Assembly (NCBI RefSeq): GCF_016735695.1
Contig: NZ_JAERQD010000009.1
Location: forward strand, 89,231 to 153,230
From: Microvirga zambiensis WSM3693
Lineage (GTDB): Bacteria > Pseudomonadota > Alphaproteobacteria > Rhizobiales > Beijerinckiaceae
Length of the DNA stretch: 64,000 nt
Direction: 5' to 3'
Both the position numbers and the translations under genes were made by a program. Below the pieces are notes generated by a model, which made no database searches, had not been told where the DNA came from, and was given only the letters and a program-made list of their open reading frames with translations. Shown piece by piece: positions 44,862 through 54,123 of this stretch (position 1 is the stretch's first letter; the number at the start of each line of letters is the position of its first letter).

Positions 44862-45490
44862 GCAGAACCCGCGACTATATCCGCGAGGGCGCCGAGATCT
44901 ATCGCCGCTCGTTCGCGATCATCCGTGCCGAGGCCGATCTCTCGCGCTTTTCCGGCGCGGCGGAGCGGGTCGTGGTGCGCATGATCCATGCCTGCGGCAT
45001 GACGGACCTGCCCCGCGATGTCGACCTCTCCGCCGATTTCGCCGACAAGGCGGAGGCGGCGCTGCGACGCGGCGCACCGATCCTGTGCGATGCCAAGATG
45101 GTGGCGAACGGCATCACCCGCGCGCGGCTGCCGGCGGAGAACGAGGTGATCTGCACTCTCGACGATCCACGCGTTCCCGCCCTCGCGGCGGAACTGGGCA
45201 CCACGCGCTCCGCCGCCGCGATGGAACTGTGGCGCGAGCGGCTCGAGGGTGCGCTGGTGGTGTTCGGCAACGCGCCGACCGCGCTCTTTCATCTCCTCGA
45301 AATGCTCGATGCCGCCGCGCCGAAGCCCGCCGCCGTGATCGGCATCCCGGTCGGCTTCATCGGCGCGGCGGAATCGAAGGACGCGCTCTCCCGCGACGGC
45401 CGCGTGCCGTATCTCGTGGTGCACGGGCGGCGCGGCGGCAGCGCCATGGCGGCCGCGGCCGTCAATGCCCTCGCCAACCCGGTCGAGTGA
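44858..45490 (+). CDS. cobH: CobH, precorrin-8X methylmutase
   Basis: CobH moves the C11 methyl group to C12, giving hydrogenobyrinic acid. The 210-residue protein has the catalytic His in VRMIHACGM, the CDAKMVANGI block and the GFIGAAESKDAL motif. Its start overlaps the cobG stop. Confidence 0.95.
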   Translation: MSRTRDYIREGAEIYRRSFAIIRAEADLSRFSGAAERVVVRMIHACGMTDLPRDVDLSADFADKAEAALRRGAPILCDAKMVANGITRARLPAENEVICTLDDPRVPALAAELGTTRSAAAMELWRERLEGALVVFGNAPTALFHLLEMLDAAAPKPAAVIGIPVGFIGAAESKDALSRDGRVPYLVVHGRRGGSAMAAAAVNALANPVE

Positions 45491-45494
45491 GCCG

Positions 45495-46238
45495 ATGACG
45501 ACTCAGGCTCCCATCCGCCTCTTCGGTCTAGGCCTCGGCCCCGGCGACCCGGACTACATGACCGTGCGCGCCCGCAAGGTGCTGGAGAGCGCCGACCGGC
45601 TCGTCCATTTCTGCAAGCGCGGACGGCGCGGCAACGCGCGCAGCATTGCCGATGCCATCGTCGGCCAGAACCCGGAACGGGAAATCGCCCTCGCCTATCC
45701 GGTGACCACCGAGATCCCGGCCGAGCATCCCGATTACGCGGCCGCTCTCAATCCTTTCTACGAGGAGGCGGCGTCACGTCTCATCGCCGAGGTCGAGGCC
45801 GGACGCGTCGTGGCCGTTCTCTGCGAGGGCGATCCCTTCTTCTACGGCTCCTTCATGCATCTGTGGTGGCGGCTGAAGGACCGTATTCCAATTGAAGTGG
45901 TACCGGCTGTCACAGCCATGTCAGGCGCCTGGACCCGTGCCGGCGCGCCGATCACCTGGGGTGACGACGTGCTTACCGTGGTGCCCGGAACCCTGCCCGA
46001 GGCGGAGCTGACCCGCCGCCTCTCCGGCACCGACGCGGCCGTGGTGATGAAGCTCGGTCGCAACCTGCCGAAGGTCCGCGCAGCGCTGAAATCCGCAGGC
46101 CTCCTGGAACGTGCGATCTATGTCGAGCGCGCGACCATGGCGGAGGAAAAGATCGTTCCTCTGCCCCAATTGCCGGAGGATTTCGACGCGCCCTATTTCT
46201 CGCTGATCCTGGTGCCGGGGCAAGGGAGGCGCGTATGA
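45495..46238 (+). CDS. cobI: CobI, precorrin-2 C20-methyltransferase
   Basis: CobI adds the C20 methyl with S-adenosylmethionine. The 247-residue protein has the tetrapyrrole-methylase start FGLGLGPGDPDYMTVRA, the CEGDPFFYGSF site and VPAVTAMSGAW. The start ATG 45495 follows the cobH stop by four bases; the open frame begins earlier but without similarity. Confidence 0.94.
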   Translation: MTTQAPIRLFGLGLGPGDPDYMTVRARKVLESADRLVHFCKRGRRGNARSIADAIVGQNPEREIALAYPVTTEIPAEHPDYAAALNPFYEEAASRLIAEVEAGRVVAVLCEGDPFFYGSFMHLWWRLKDRIPIEVVPAVTAMSGAWTRAGAPITWGDDVLTVVPGTLPEAELTRRLSGTDAAVVMKLGRNLPKVRAALKSAGLLERAIYVERATMAEEKIVPLPQLPEDFDAPYFSLILVPGQGRRV

Positions 46239-46999
46239 CGGGCCTTCTCACAATCGTCGGCCTCGGCCCGAGCGATCCACGCTGGCTGACGCCGGCGGCA
46301 TCGGAGGCGCTCGCCTGCGCCACCGATCTCGTCGGCTACGGCCCCTATGTGGACCGCGTGCCGGAACGGGCGGACCAGCGCCGCCATTCATCCGATAACC
46401 GCGTCGAACTCGACCGCGCGCGCTTCGCCCTCGATCTCGCGGCGAAAGGTGCGCGCGTTGCCGTGGTTTCCGGCGGCGATCCTGGCGTCTTCGCCATGGC
46501 CGCCGCCGTCTTCGAGGCGGTCGAGAGCGGCGATCCCGAATGGCGCAGCCTCGACATCCGCGTCGAGCCCGGCATCACGGCCATGCTGGGGGCTGCGGCC
46601 CGCGTCGGCGCGCCGCTCGGCGGCGATTTCTGCGCCATGTCGCTCTCGGACAATTTGAAGCCGTGGGAAATCGTCGAGGCACGGCTGCGCGCCGCGCTCA
46701 CGGCCGATTTCGTCGTGGCGCTCTACAACCCGATCTCGTCCGCCCGGCCCTGGCAGCTTGGCGCGGCTTTCAAGATCGCTACGGAGACGCGAGGCCCCGA
46801 CACGCCGATCATCCTGGCGCGCGCCGTGATGCGCCCGGACGAGCGGATTGCGATCATGCCGCTCTCGAAAGTCGAAGCCTCCATGGCCGATATGTCGACA
46901 TTGGTGATCATTGGCGCCACCACGACGCGGCTGATCGATCGAGGGGAAGATATTTCGCCTTACGTCTACACTCCGCGCTTTTATGGAGTGCCGCGATGA
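46235..46999 (+). CDS. cobJ: CobJ, precorrin-3B C17-methyltransferase
   Basis: CobJ methylates C17 and completes ring contraction after CobG. The 254 residues include IVGLGPSDPRWLTPAA, the VSGGDPGVFAMA SAM site and FVVALYNPISSARPWQL. Its start overlaps the cobI stop, and its 3' end overlaps the convergent cobK by 19 bases. Confidence 0.95.
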   Translation: MTGLLTIVGLGPSDPRWLTPAASEALACATDLVGYGPYVDRVPERADQRRHSSDNRVELDRARFALDLAAKGARVAVVSGGDPGVFAMAAAVFEAVESGDPEWRSLDIRVEPGITAMLGAAARVGAPLGGDFCAMSLSDNLKPWEIVEARLRAALTADFVVALYNPISSARPWQLGAAFKIATETRGPDTPIILARAVMRPDERIAIMPLSKVEASMADMSTLVIIGATTTRLIDRGEDISPYVYTPRFYGVPR

Positions 47000-47733
47000 A
47001 GAGTCTCCAGCCAATCGAACGCCGCTTCCGCAGTGGCGACTTCGGCCACGTCGCGGGGCTTTTCCGGCCGCGCCACGACGATGACCGGCAGGCCGAGTGC
47101 GCGCGCCGCCGCGATCTTGGGATAGGTCGCCGCTCCGCCGGAGTTCTTCGTCACCACCACATCGACGCGCTCGCGCCGCATCAGCGCGCGCTCGGCCACC
47201 TCATCGAAAGGCGCGCGGTCGCGGATAGCGATCACGTTCGGCACCGGCAGCGCGTCGCCGATGGGCTCGATGGTGCGCACGAGATAAGTGTGCTGCGGCG
47301 CGAAGGCGAAGGGCGTGAGTTCAAGACGTCCGACAGTGAGAAAGACGCGGCGTGGCACCTCTCCCAGCGCCCGGACGGCATCCTCCATCGACGCGGCTTC
47401 GATCCATCGGTCGCCTTCCTGCGGCTCCCACGGCGGGCGACGCAGGGCAAGCAGCGGCACATCGGTCTCAGCGCAGGCTGCAGCCGCATTGCGGGACATT
47501 ACGGCCGCGAAGGGATGCGTCGCGTCGACCACCGCCTCGATCCTTTCGTCCCGAAGAAAACGGGCAAGCCCCACCACGCCGCCGAAGCCGCCGATGCGGG
47601 TCGGGATCGGCAGGGGACGCGGGTCGCTGGTGCGTCCGGCCATGGACAGGAGCGGGCTGAAACAGGGATTTTCGGCGAGCAGCCCCGCAAGCGCGGAGGC
47701 TTCCGTCGTCCCGCCCAGAATGAGGATGCGCAT
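46981..47733 (-). CDS. cobK: CobK, precorrin-6A reductase
   Basis: CobK reduces precorrin-6A to 6B with NADPH. The 250-residue protein begins RILILGGTTEASALAGLL, has DATHPFAAVMSRNAA and the C-terminal VVTKNSGGAATYPKI AAARALGLPV blocks. ATG 47733 has AAGGAGG upstream, so the longer frame was rejected. It is transcribed against cobJ and divergent from cobL. Confidence 0.94.
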   Translation of the reverse strand: MRILILGGTTEASALAGLLAENPCFSPLLSMAGRTSDPRPLPIPTRIGGFGGVVGLARFLRDERIEAVVDATHPFAAVMSRNAAAACAETDVPLLALRRPPWEPQEGDRWIEAASMEDAVRALGEVPRRVFLTVGRLELTPFAFAPQHTYLVRTIEPIGDALPVPNVIAIRDRAPFDEVAERALMRRERVDVVVTKNSGGAATYPKIAAARALGLPVIVVARPEKPRDVAEVATAEAAFDWLETLHRGTP

Positions 47734-47770
47734 GGCCTCCTTTTCCCTCAATTCTAGGATCGAGTCGAGC

Positions 47771-48991
47771 ATGGCGACGACCGCTCCCTGGCTCACCATC
47801 ATCGGCATCGGCGAGAATGGCCGTGCCGGGCTCTCGCCAGCCGCGCTCGACGCGCTCGATCGAGCGGAGTTCGTGATCGGCGGCGCGCGCCATCTCGCGC
47901 TGGCTGCACCTCTCAAAGCCGAAACGCTTACCTGGCCAAGCCCCTTCGCCGACGGCTATTCGATCGTTCTCGCCCGCCGCGGCCGACCGACCTGCGTCCT
48001 CGCCACCGGCGACCCGTTCCATTACGGCGTCGGCGCGGAATTGGCGCGGCTCGTCCCGGCCGACGAGATCCTCTGCCATCCGCAGCCATCCGCCTTCAGC
48101 CTCGCCGCGACGCGCATGGGCTGGTCGCTGCCGGATTGCGACTGCGTGAGCCTGCACGGACGGGCGCTGGAGCGGATCGTCCCGTACCTGCAGCCGGGCG
48201 CCCGCATCCTCACGCTCTCCTGGGATGGTTCGACTCCAGGCAGGCTCGCGGAGCTGTTGAGCGCGCGCGGGATGGGCGCCTCGGCCATCACTGTGCTCGA
48301 AGCCATGGGCGGACCGCGCGAGCACGTCCGAAGCGCCGTCGCGGATGGGTTCGACATCGCCGATATCGATGCACTCAACACTGTCGCCGTAGAAGTAGTG
48401 GCCGCTCATGATGCGCGAGTCGTCACCCTCTCACCCGGCCTGCCCGATTCCTTCTTCGAGAATGACGGTCAGCTCACCAAGGCGGAGATCCGCGCACTCA
48501 CGCTTTCAGCCCTGGCGCCGAGGGCCGGCGAATTGCTGTGGGACATCGGCCTCGGCGCCGGCTCCATCGGCATCGAATGGTGCCTGCGCCATCCGCGCAA
48601 CCGCTGCATAGGGATCGAGGAACGCGAGGAGCGCGCAGGGCGGGCGCGCCGCAATGCTCAGGCACTCGGCGCGACGGCGCTCGATATCCGCGTCGGCCAG
48701 GCACCGGAAGCCTTGGCCGATCTGCCGGCGCCGGATGCGGTCTTCATCGGCGGCGGCGCGTCGGAAGCAGGCGTGTTCGAGACGGCCTGGGCGGCGCTGA
48801 AGCCCGGCGGACGCCTCGTCGTCAATGCGGTCACGCTGGAAACCGAGACGCTGCTCGGCTCGCACTATGCGCAGCATGGCGGCACGATGCGGCGCCTCGC
48901 GGTCTCACGTCTCGAGCCCGTCGGCGGCATGCAGGGCTGGCGGGCGGCGATGCCCGTCACGCAATGGGTGGTGACGAAGCCATGGTCGTAG
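47771..48991 (+). CDS. cobL: CobL, precorrin-6Y C5,15-methyltransferase (decarboxylating)
   Basis: CobL is a fusion of a C5-methylase (N-terminal, CbiE-like: IIGIGENGRAGLSPAALDAL, ATGDPFHYGVG) and a C15-methylase/decarboxylase (C-terminal, CbiT-like: LLWDIGLGAGSIGIEW). At 406 residues it is of usual length. The start ATG 47771 was chosen by family; the frame is open for 160 codons before it. It starts 37 bases from the divergent cobK start. Confidence 0.94.
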   Translation: MATTAPWLTIIGIGENGRAGLSPAALDALDRAEFVIGGARHLALAAPLKAETLTWPSPFADGYSIVLARRGRPTCVLATGDPFHYGVGAELARLVPADEILCHPQPSAFSLAATRMGWSLPDCDCVSLHGRALERIVPYLQPGARILTLSWDGSTPGRLAELLSARGMGASAITVLEAMGGPREHVRSAVADGFDIADIDALNTVAVEVVAAHDARVVTLSPGLPDSFFENDGQLTKAEIRALTLSALAPRAGELLWDIGLGAGSIGIEWCLRHPRNRCIGIEEREERAGRARRNAQALGATALDIRVGQAPEALADLPAPDAVFIGGGASEAGVFETAWAALKPGGRLVVNAVTLETETLLGSHYAQHGGTMRRLAVSRLEPVGGMQGWRAAMPVTQWVVTKPWS

Positions 48992-49368
48992 CCGGCATCG
49001 GATTTAGGCGCAGCGTCGCAGCGGACGAGATCGTGGCTCTCGTGGAGCTCGCCCTTGCCCGCGCGTCGCTTGCGCGCGATGACTTGAGCAGGCTTGCGAC
49101 CGTCGATGTCCTCGCGGAGACGCCGGCGTTCCGGGAAGCGGCGCACCGTCTCAACGCAACGGCGATGCCGGTCGCCGCGCCCGCCCTCGCCGCAACGGCG
49201 CCACGCGTGCGCACGCAATCCGCGCGCTCCGTCGCGGCGCATGGAGTAGGCTCGGTCGCTGAAGCGGCGGCGCTCGCCGCCGCCGGGCCGCATGCCTACC
49301 TCATCCTGGAGCGCATCGCCTCCACATCCGCCACCTGCGCCCTCGCCCGCCCGGAGACCGGCTCATGA
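48982..49368 (+). CDS. cobE: CobE, cobalamin biosynthesis protein (CbiG C-terminal-like)
   Basis: The 128-residue protein starts [20 protein letters not shown] and has [18 protein letters not shown], matching CobE/CbiG C-terminal domains. In aerobic producers CobE is thought to help early corrin steps around precorrin-4/5; its exact role is uncertain. Its start overlaps the cobL stop and its stop overlaps cobM. Confidence 0.87.
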   Translation: MVVAGIGFRRSVAADEIVALVELALARASLARDDLSRLATVDVLAETPAFREAAHRLNATAMPVAAPALAATAPRVRTQSARSVAAHGVGSVAEAAALAAAGPHAYLILERIASTSATCALARPETGS

Positions 49369-50138
49369 AAGTCCACTTCATCGGAGCGGGCCCCGGCGCC
49401 GCCGACCTCATCACCGTGCGCGGGCGCTCGCTCGTCGAGCGCTGTCCCGTCTGCCTCTATGCCGGCTCGATCGTACCGCCGGAGATCCTCTCTTGGTGCC
49501 CGCCCGGCGTCAGGCTGGTCGACACCGCTCCCCTCGATCTCGACGCCATCACCGCCGAATATGTGCGGGCGCACGAGCGGGGCGAGGACGTGGCGCGGCT
49601 CCATTCCGGTGACCTCTCGATCTGGAGCGCCATGGGCGAGCAGCTGCGGCGCCTCGATGCGCTCGGCATTCCTTATACGATCACTCCGGGCGTTCCCGCC
49701 TTCGCCGCGGCTGCAGCAGCTTTGGAGCGCGAACTGACCGTTCCGGAGGTTGGGCAATCGCTGGTGCTCACCCGCACCTCCGGCCGCGCCTCCAGCGTGC
49801 CGGAGACGGAGCGCCTTGCCGTCTTCGCCCAGACGAAGGCGACGCTCGCCATTCACCTGTCGATCCACGTGATCGAACAGGTGGTCGAGGACCTGCTACC
49901 GTTCTACGGCGCCGATTGTCCCGCCGCCGTCGTCTGGCGTGCCTCGTGGCCGGACGAGCGGGTGATCAAGGGAACGCTTTCGACGATTGCCGCGATGGTC
50001 CGCGCCGAGAAGCTCGAGCGCACCGCCCTGATCCTGGTGGGGCGGACGCTTGCGGCGAAGGATTTTAGCGACAGCGCCCTCTATTCGACCGATTACGACC
50101 GGCGCTTCCGCCCCAATGCCGGCGGGGATGTCCGATGA
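49365..50138 (+). CDS. cobM: CobM, precorrin-4 C11-methyltransferase
   Basis: CobM methylates C11 of precorrin-4. The 257-residue protein has [33 protein letters not shown] and [15 protein letters not shown], all typical of CobM/CbiF. It overlaps cobE (ATGA) and ends 11 bases before the convergent cbiD. Confidence 0.95.
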   Translation: MKVHFIGAGPGAADLITVRGRSLVERCPVCLYAGSIVPPEILSWCPPGVRLVDTAPLDLDAITAEYVRAHERGEDVARLHSGDLSIWSAMGEQLRRLDALGIPYTITPGVPAFAAAAAALERELTVPEVGQSLVLTRTSGRASSVPETERLAVFAQTKATLAIHLSIHVIEQVVEDLLPFYGADCPAAVVWRASWPDERVIKGTLSTIAAMVRAEKLERTALILVGRTLAAKDFSDSALYSTDYDRRFRPNAGGDVR

Positions 50139-50149
50139 GCCACGAACGA

Positions 50150-51253
50150 TTAGGCGACCGGATGGAACGGCATGCGGCCGACGCGTTGTCCGTCGCGGTC
50201 GAACACGATGATTTCGAGGGCGATCTCGGCGCCGCGCAGGGCCTTCGCAGCCGTGCGCCAGGCATACTGCGCCACGATATCGCCGAGCGGCAGGTTCAAC
50301 CTGTTCGCGATCTCCAGGACCTCGAGCGCCGTATTGGCGCCCCGCGTCCGCTCGACGACGGCAGGCTCGGCCCCCGTTTCCGCCAGACGCTCCGCGAGCC
50401 ATGCGAGATCGACGGCGCCGGAGCGCGAATGGAGATCGAGCAGGCCCTGCCCGAGCTTGGTCATCTTGGCGATGCCGCCGGCGATGGTGACCTTCGGCAC
50501 CGGGTTGCGGCGCAGGTATTTCAGCATGCCGCCCGCGAAATCGCCCATGTCGATGAGGGCCTGCTCGGGCAGATCGTAGAGGGCCTGCACGGCCTTCTCG
50601 GAGGTCGAGCCGGTCGCTCCGGCCACGTGGTCGAGGCCGCCGGCGCGGGCGACATCGATGCCGCGATAGATGCTGTGGATCCAGGCCGAGCAGGAATAGG
50701 GAACCACCACGCCGGTGGTGCCGAGGATCGACAACCCGCCGAGGATGCCGAGACGCGGATTGAGCGTCTTCTGCGCAATCGCCTCGCCGCCCGGGATGGA
50801 AATCTCGACCTCGATATCTATCGGTCCACCGACGTTGCGGGCGACCTCCTCCAGGTTGTCGCGGATCATCTGGCGGGGGGCCGGATTGATGGCGGGTTCG
50901 CCCGGCGGCAGGGGGAGCCCGGCGCGGGTAACCGTGCCGACGCCCTCGCCGGCCCGGAAGGTCACGCCGGATCCGGGCACCCCGGAGCGGATCGTGGCGA
51001 TCACCAGGGCGCCATGGGTCACATCCGGATCGTCGCCTGCATCCTTGACGATTCCGGCCCGCGCGCCGCCCTCGCAAAACTCGTGGATGGCGAGGGAGAA
51101 GGCCGGCCTTGCACCGCCAGGAAGGGCGATCTCGACGAGGTCGGGAAAGCCGCCGGTCTGCCAGCCCAGATACGCCGCCTTGGCCGCCGCCGTCGCGCAG
51201 GCGCCCGTGGTCCAGCCACGGCGCAACGGTCCGGCGGGTTTACTCTCGTCCAT
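50150..51253 (-). CDS. cbiD: CbiD, cobalt-precorrin-5B C1-methyltransferase type
   Basis: The 367-residue protein begins LRRGWTTGACATAAAKAA, the CbiD signature, and has the IPGGEAIAQKTLNPRLGILGG, TTGVVVPYS and VTIAGGIAKMTKLGQG blocks. CbiD methylates C1, the step done by CobF in the classical aerobic pathway. No cobF is found in the window, so CbiD probably takes that step here. The start ATG 51253 has GAGGG upstream. It runs against cobM and is divergent from cobA. Confidence 0.93.
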   Translation of the reverse strand: MDESKPAGPLRRGWTTGACATAAAKAAYLGWQTGGFPDLVEIALPGGARPAFSLAIHEFCEGGARAGIVKDAGDDPDVTHGALVIATIRSGVPGSGVTFRAGEGVGTVTRAGLPLPPGEPAINPAPRQMIRDNLEEVARNVGGPIDIEVEISIPGGEAIAQKTLNPRLGILGGLSILGTTGVVVPYSCSAWIHSIYRGIDVARAGGLDHVAGATGSTSEKAVQALYDLPEQALIDMGDFAGGMLKYLRRNPVPKVTIAGGIAKMTKLGQGLLDLHSRSGAVDLAWLAERLAETGAEPAVVERTRGANTALEVLEIANRLNLPLGDIVAQYAWRTAAKALRGAEIALEIIVFDRDGQRVGRMPFHPVA

Positions 51254-51324
51254 GCGCCCTCTTACAACGTCCCCATGAATTCCGATAGCAATCCCGGGAT
51301 AGCCGGTCACGACCGGAGATCCGC

Positions 51325-52119
51325 ATGACCGCCCTGTCCCGCCTCTCGCCTCCCTTCGCTCCGGGCACGGTCTGGCTCGTGGGCGCCGGCCCAGGCGATC
51401 CCGGCCTGCTCACGATCCATGCCTTGAACGCTCTCGCTACAGCGGATGTGATCGTCTACGACGCCCTCGTCGACCCGGCGGTGCTGTCCTTTGCCCGCGA
51501 GGGTGCTCTGCTCGAATTTGCCGGCAAGCGCGGAGGCAAGCCCTCGGCCATTCAAAGGGATATCTGCGAGCGGCTGATCCGGCTCGCCCGCGAGGGCAAA
51601 CGGGTGTTGCGGCTCAAAGGCGGCGATCCCTTCATCTTCGGGCGCGGCGGCGAGGAAGCTCTTGCCCTCTCGGACGCCGGCATTCCCTTCCGCATCATCC
51701 CCGGCGTGTCGAGCGGGCTTGCTTCGCTCGCCATCCATGGCGTTCCGGCGACGATCCGCAAGACGAACCATGCGGTGATCCTCGCCACCGGCCATGCCGC
51801 GCCTGACGCCGAGATCGAATGGGCGTCGCTTGCCCGCACCGGCGCTCCCATCGTGCTCTACATGGCCGTGTCGAGCCTCCCCTCGATCGTGAAGGGCCTC
51901 ATGGAGGGCGGGCTTTCCGGCGACACGCCGGCCTTGGCCGTGCATGGCGCCACGACTTCGAAGGAATGCGTGATCGAGGCCACGCTCGCGACCCTGCCGA
52001 AGCTCGCGGAAGAGGGCCTCATCCGATCCCCGGCCATCGTCGCCATCGGCGCCATCGCCGCGTTCCGCTCAGCCATCGCCAATCATCTGCTCGAATTCGG
52101 CAGCGAGGCGGCCCAGTGA
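51325..52119 (+). CDS. cobA: CobA, uroporphyrinogen-III C-methyltransferase
   Basis: CobA methylates uroporphyrinogen III at C2 and C7, giving precorrin-2, the branch point to cobalamin and sirohaem. The 264 residues have VWLVGAGPGDPGLLT, VIVYDALVD, LKGGDPFIFGRGGEEA and VVPGVSSGLA-like IIPGVSSGLAS. The single-domain form lacks CysG dehydrogenase/ferrochelatase parts. It is coupled to cobB by overlap. Confidence 0.95.
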   Translation: MTALSRLSPPFAPGTVWLVGAGPGDPGLLTIHALNALATADVIVYDALVDPAVLSFAREGALLEFAGKRGGKPSAIQRDICERLIRLAREGKRVLRLKGGDPFIFGRGGEEALALSDAGIPFRIIPGVSSGLASLAIHGVPATIRKTNHAVILATGHAAPDAEIEWASLARTGAPIVLYMAVSSLPSIVKGLMEGGLSGDTPALAVHGATTSKECVIEATLATLPKLAEEGLIRSPAIVAIGAIAAFRSAIANHLLEFGSEAAQ

Positions 52120-53438
52120 GCCTCGGTCCCGGCCTCCTCGTCGCCGCGCCGCGCTCGGGATCGGGCAAGACGACAATCGTGCTCGGCCTTCAGCGGGCGC
52201 TCGCTCGACGTGGAATGAGCATTCGTGGCATGAAATGCGGTCCGGACTATATCGATCCCGCCTTCCATGCGGCGGCAACCGGGTTCCCAAGCTTCAACCT
52301 TGACAGCTTCGCCATGAGCCGCCCTCTCCTCGGCGCCATCGTCTCGGAGGCTGCCCGCTCGGCCGGCCTCGTCGTCGCGGAAGGCTCCATGGGCCTCTTC
52401 GACGGCATCCGCCAGGAGAGCGGCCGCACGGGGGCCAGCGCCGACATCGCTGCCCTCTTCGGCTGGCCGGTGGTTCTCGTGCTCGACGTCTCCGGCCATG
52501 CGCAATCGGCCGCGGCGGTAGCGCTCGGCTGCGCCCGCTTCGACCCGCGCATCGACATCGCCGGCGTGATCCTGAACAAGGTCGCGAGCGAGCGCCACCG
52601 CAGGCTGGTGGAGGACGGCATGGCCCGCATCGGGCTGCCGGTGCTCGGTGCGCTGATGCGCAACGCCGACCTGACCCTGCCCGAGCGCCATCTCGGCCTC
52701 GTCCAGGCCGGCGAGACCGAGGAGCTCGACAGCAGACTCGAGCGCCTCGCCGATGCGGTGGAAAGCGCCATCGACCTCGACCGGCTCATGGCTCTCGCCG
52801 GTCCCACGCGCCTCGATTCGGATGGCGGGGCCAAGTCCCTGCCGCCGCCGGGACACCGCATCGCGCTCGCCGCCGACCGCGCCTTCTCCTTCGTCTACCC
52901 GCATGTGCTCGCCGGCTGGCGCGCGGCCGGTGCCGAAATCGTCCCCTTCTCTCCCCTGGCCGACGAACCTCCGCCCGCCGATTGCGATGCCTGCTGGCTG
53001 CCGGGCGGTTATCCGGAGCTGCATGCCGGCCGCATCGCTGCTGCGGAGCGCTTCCTCGCCGGGCTGCGAAGCTTCGCTGAGGCGAAGCCTGTTCATGGCG
53101 AATGTGGAGGCTACATGGTGCTCGGCCGCTCTCTCGAGGACGGCGACGGGGTCGTGCATCCCATGGCCGGCCTCCTGCCGGTCGAGACGAGCTATGCCAA
53201 ACGCCGGATGCATCTCGGCTACCGGGTCGCACGTCTTGCCGAAGGCGGCATGCTGGGCGCAGCGGGACAATGCCTCGTCGGCCATGAGTTCCACTACGCC
53301 TCGGTGGTCTCCAGCGACACATCACCCGGGGCAGCCTTCGCCACGATCACGGATGCGGAGGGCAACGACCTTGGCTCCGCCGGCCATCGCAACAGGCAGG
53401 TCACCGGCAGCTTCTTCCACGTCATCGCGCTTGGCTGA
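52116..53438 (+). CDS. cobB: CobB, hydrogenobyrinic acid a,c-diamide synthase
   Basis: CobB amidates carboxylates a and c. The 440 residues comprise an ATP-binding domain (VAAPRSGSGKTTIVLGLQRA near residue 9; MKCGPDYIDPAFH; EGSMGLFDG) and a glutaminase domain with Cys in HGECGGYMVLG and His in GHEFHYAS. The start is GTG 52116, overlapping the cobA stop (GTGA). It ends the cobalamin region. Confidence 0.95.
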   Translation: MSLGPGLLVAAPRSGSGKTTIVLGLQRALARRGMSIRGMKCGPDYIDPAFHAAATGFPSFNLDSFAMSRPLLGAIVSEAARSAGLVVAEGSMGLFDGIRQESGRTGASADIAALFGWPVVLVLDVSGHAQSAAAVALGCARFDPRIDIAGVILNKVASERHRRLVEDGMARIGLPVLGALMRNADLTLPERHLGLVQAGETEELDSRLERLADAVESAIDLDRLMALAGPTRLDSDGGAKSLPPPGHRIALAADRAFSFVYPHVLAGWRAAGAEIVPFSPLADEPPPADCDACWLPGGYPELHAGRIAAAERFLAGLRSFAEAKPVHGECGGYMVLGRSLEDGDGVVHPMAGLLPVETSYAKRRMHLGYRVARLAEGGMLGAAGQCLVGHEFHYASVVSSDTSPGAAFATITDAEGNDLGSAGHRNRQVTGSFFHVIALG

Positions 53439-53709
53439 GGTTGCAGGCGAATTATCGCATGTTAATGCGCCCCGAGGCGGTTCGTATTCTCCTGCCAATA
53501 CCCTCGGACCGAGGAGCGGCATTGTGCCGTAGCGCCGGGAAGAGACGATCAATGCCATCGTTTCGCCTCAGGCGTCCTTCTTCATCCGAGCCGCAACCCG
53601 GAAGGGGTCGGGGAGAACGATCAAGCTTGACGGTCGGCAGGCAAGATTCCTGATGGGCCTGCTGCCATCGAGTTTCCGTTCATCGCATCCCAGGGTCTTG
53701 GAGGAGCCG

Positions 53710-53913
53710 GTGAAAGAGGCATTCCATATCGGACAGCTCGTTCGGATCGCGAGATCTACCTCGAGCCACGGGGACCACCGCACCTATTGCATCATCTGCC
53801 TCGTCTCGGAAGAAGACGATGCTCCCCTGTATCGGATCAAGAACACGGTCGGCATCGAGCACCTCGTCAAACCCGACGAAATCGAACCGGCATCCCACAC
53901 GGCCGTGCCTTAG
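53710..53913 (+). CDS. Small hypothetical protein
   Basis: The 67-residue protein reads VKEAFHIGQLVRIAR, then YCIICLVSEEDDAPLYRIKNT and GIEHLVKPDEIE. This is an SH3-like beta pattern seen in short rhizobial proteins that carry an R-I-K motif. The start GTG 53710 has GGAGG five bases upstream; an in-frame ATG at 53653 is possible. Function is unknown. Confidence 0.6.
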   Translation: MKEAFHIGQLVRIARSTSSHGDHRTYCIICLVSEEDDAPLYRIKNTVGIEHLVKPDEIEPASHTAVP

Positions 53914-54123
53914 GATTCGCTGCGTTCCTCCGTCGCCCGACTATTAGCCCATGGTAGCGGGTGACGGCACCTTGCCGTCCCCTGACCGGCACGACAGAAT
54001 ACCTTCAAACGAGCCCGAAAAGGGCACTGCCGGGTCAGATCGGCAGGGACGCATGACATCGATCATGCGTCAGAGGGAACGGAGCCAGACCGCGCTGCCA
54101 CGGCGCGCGGGTGTCAGGGAGGA

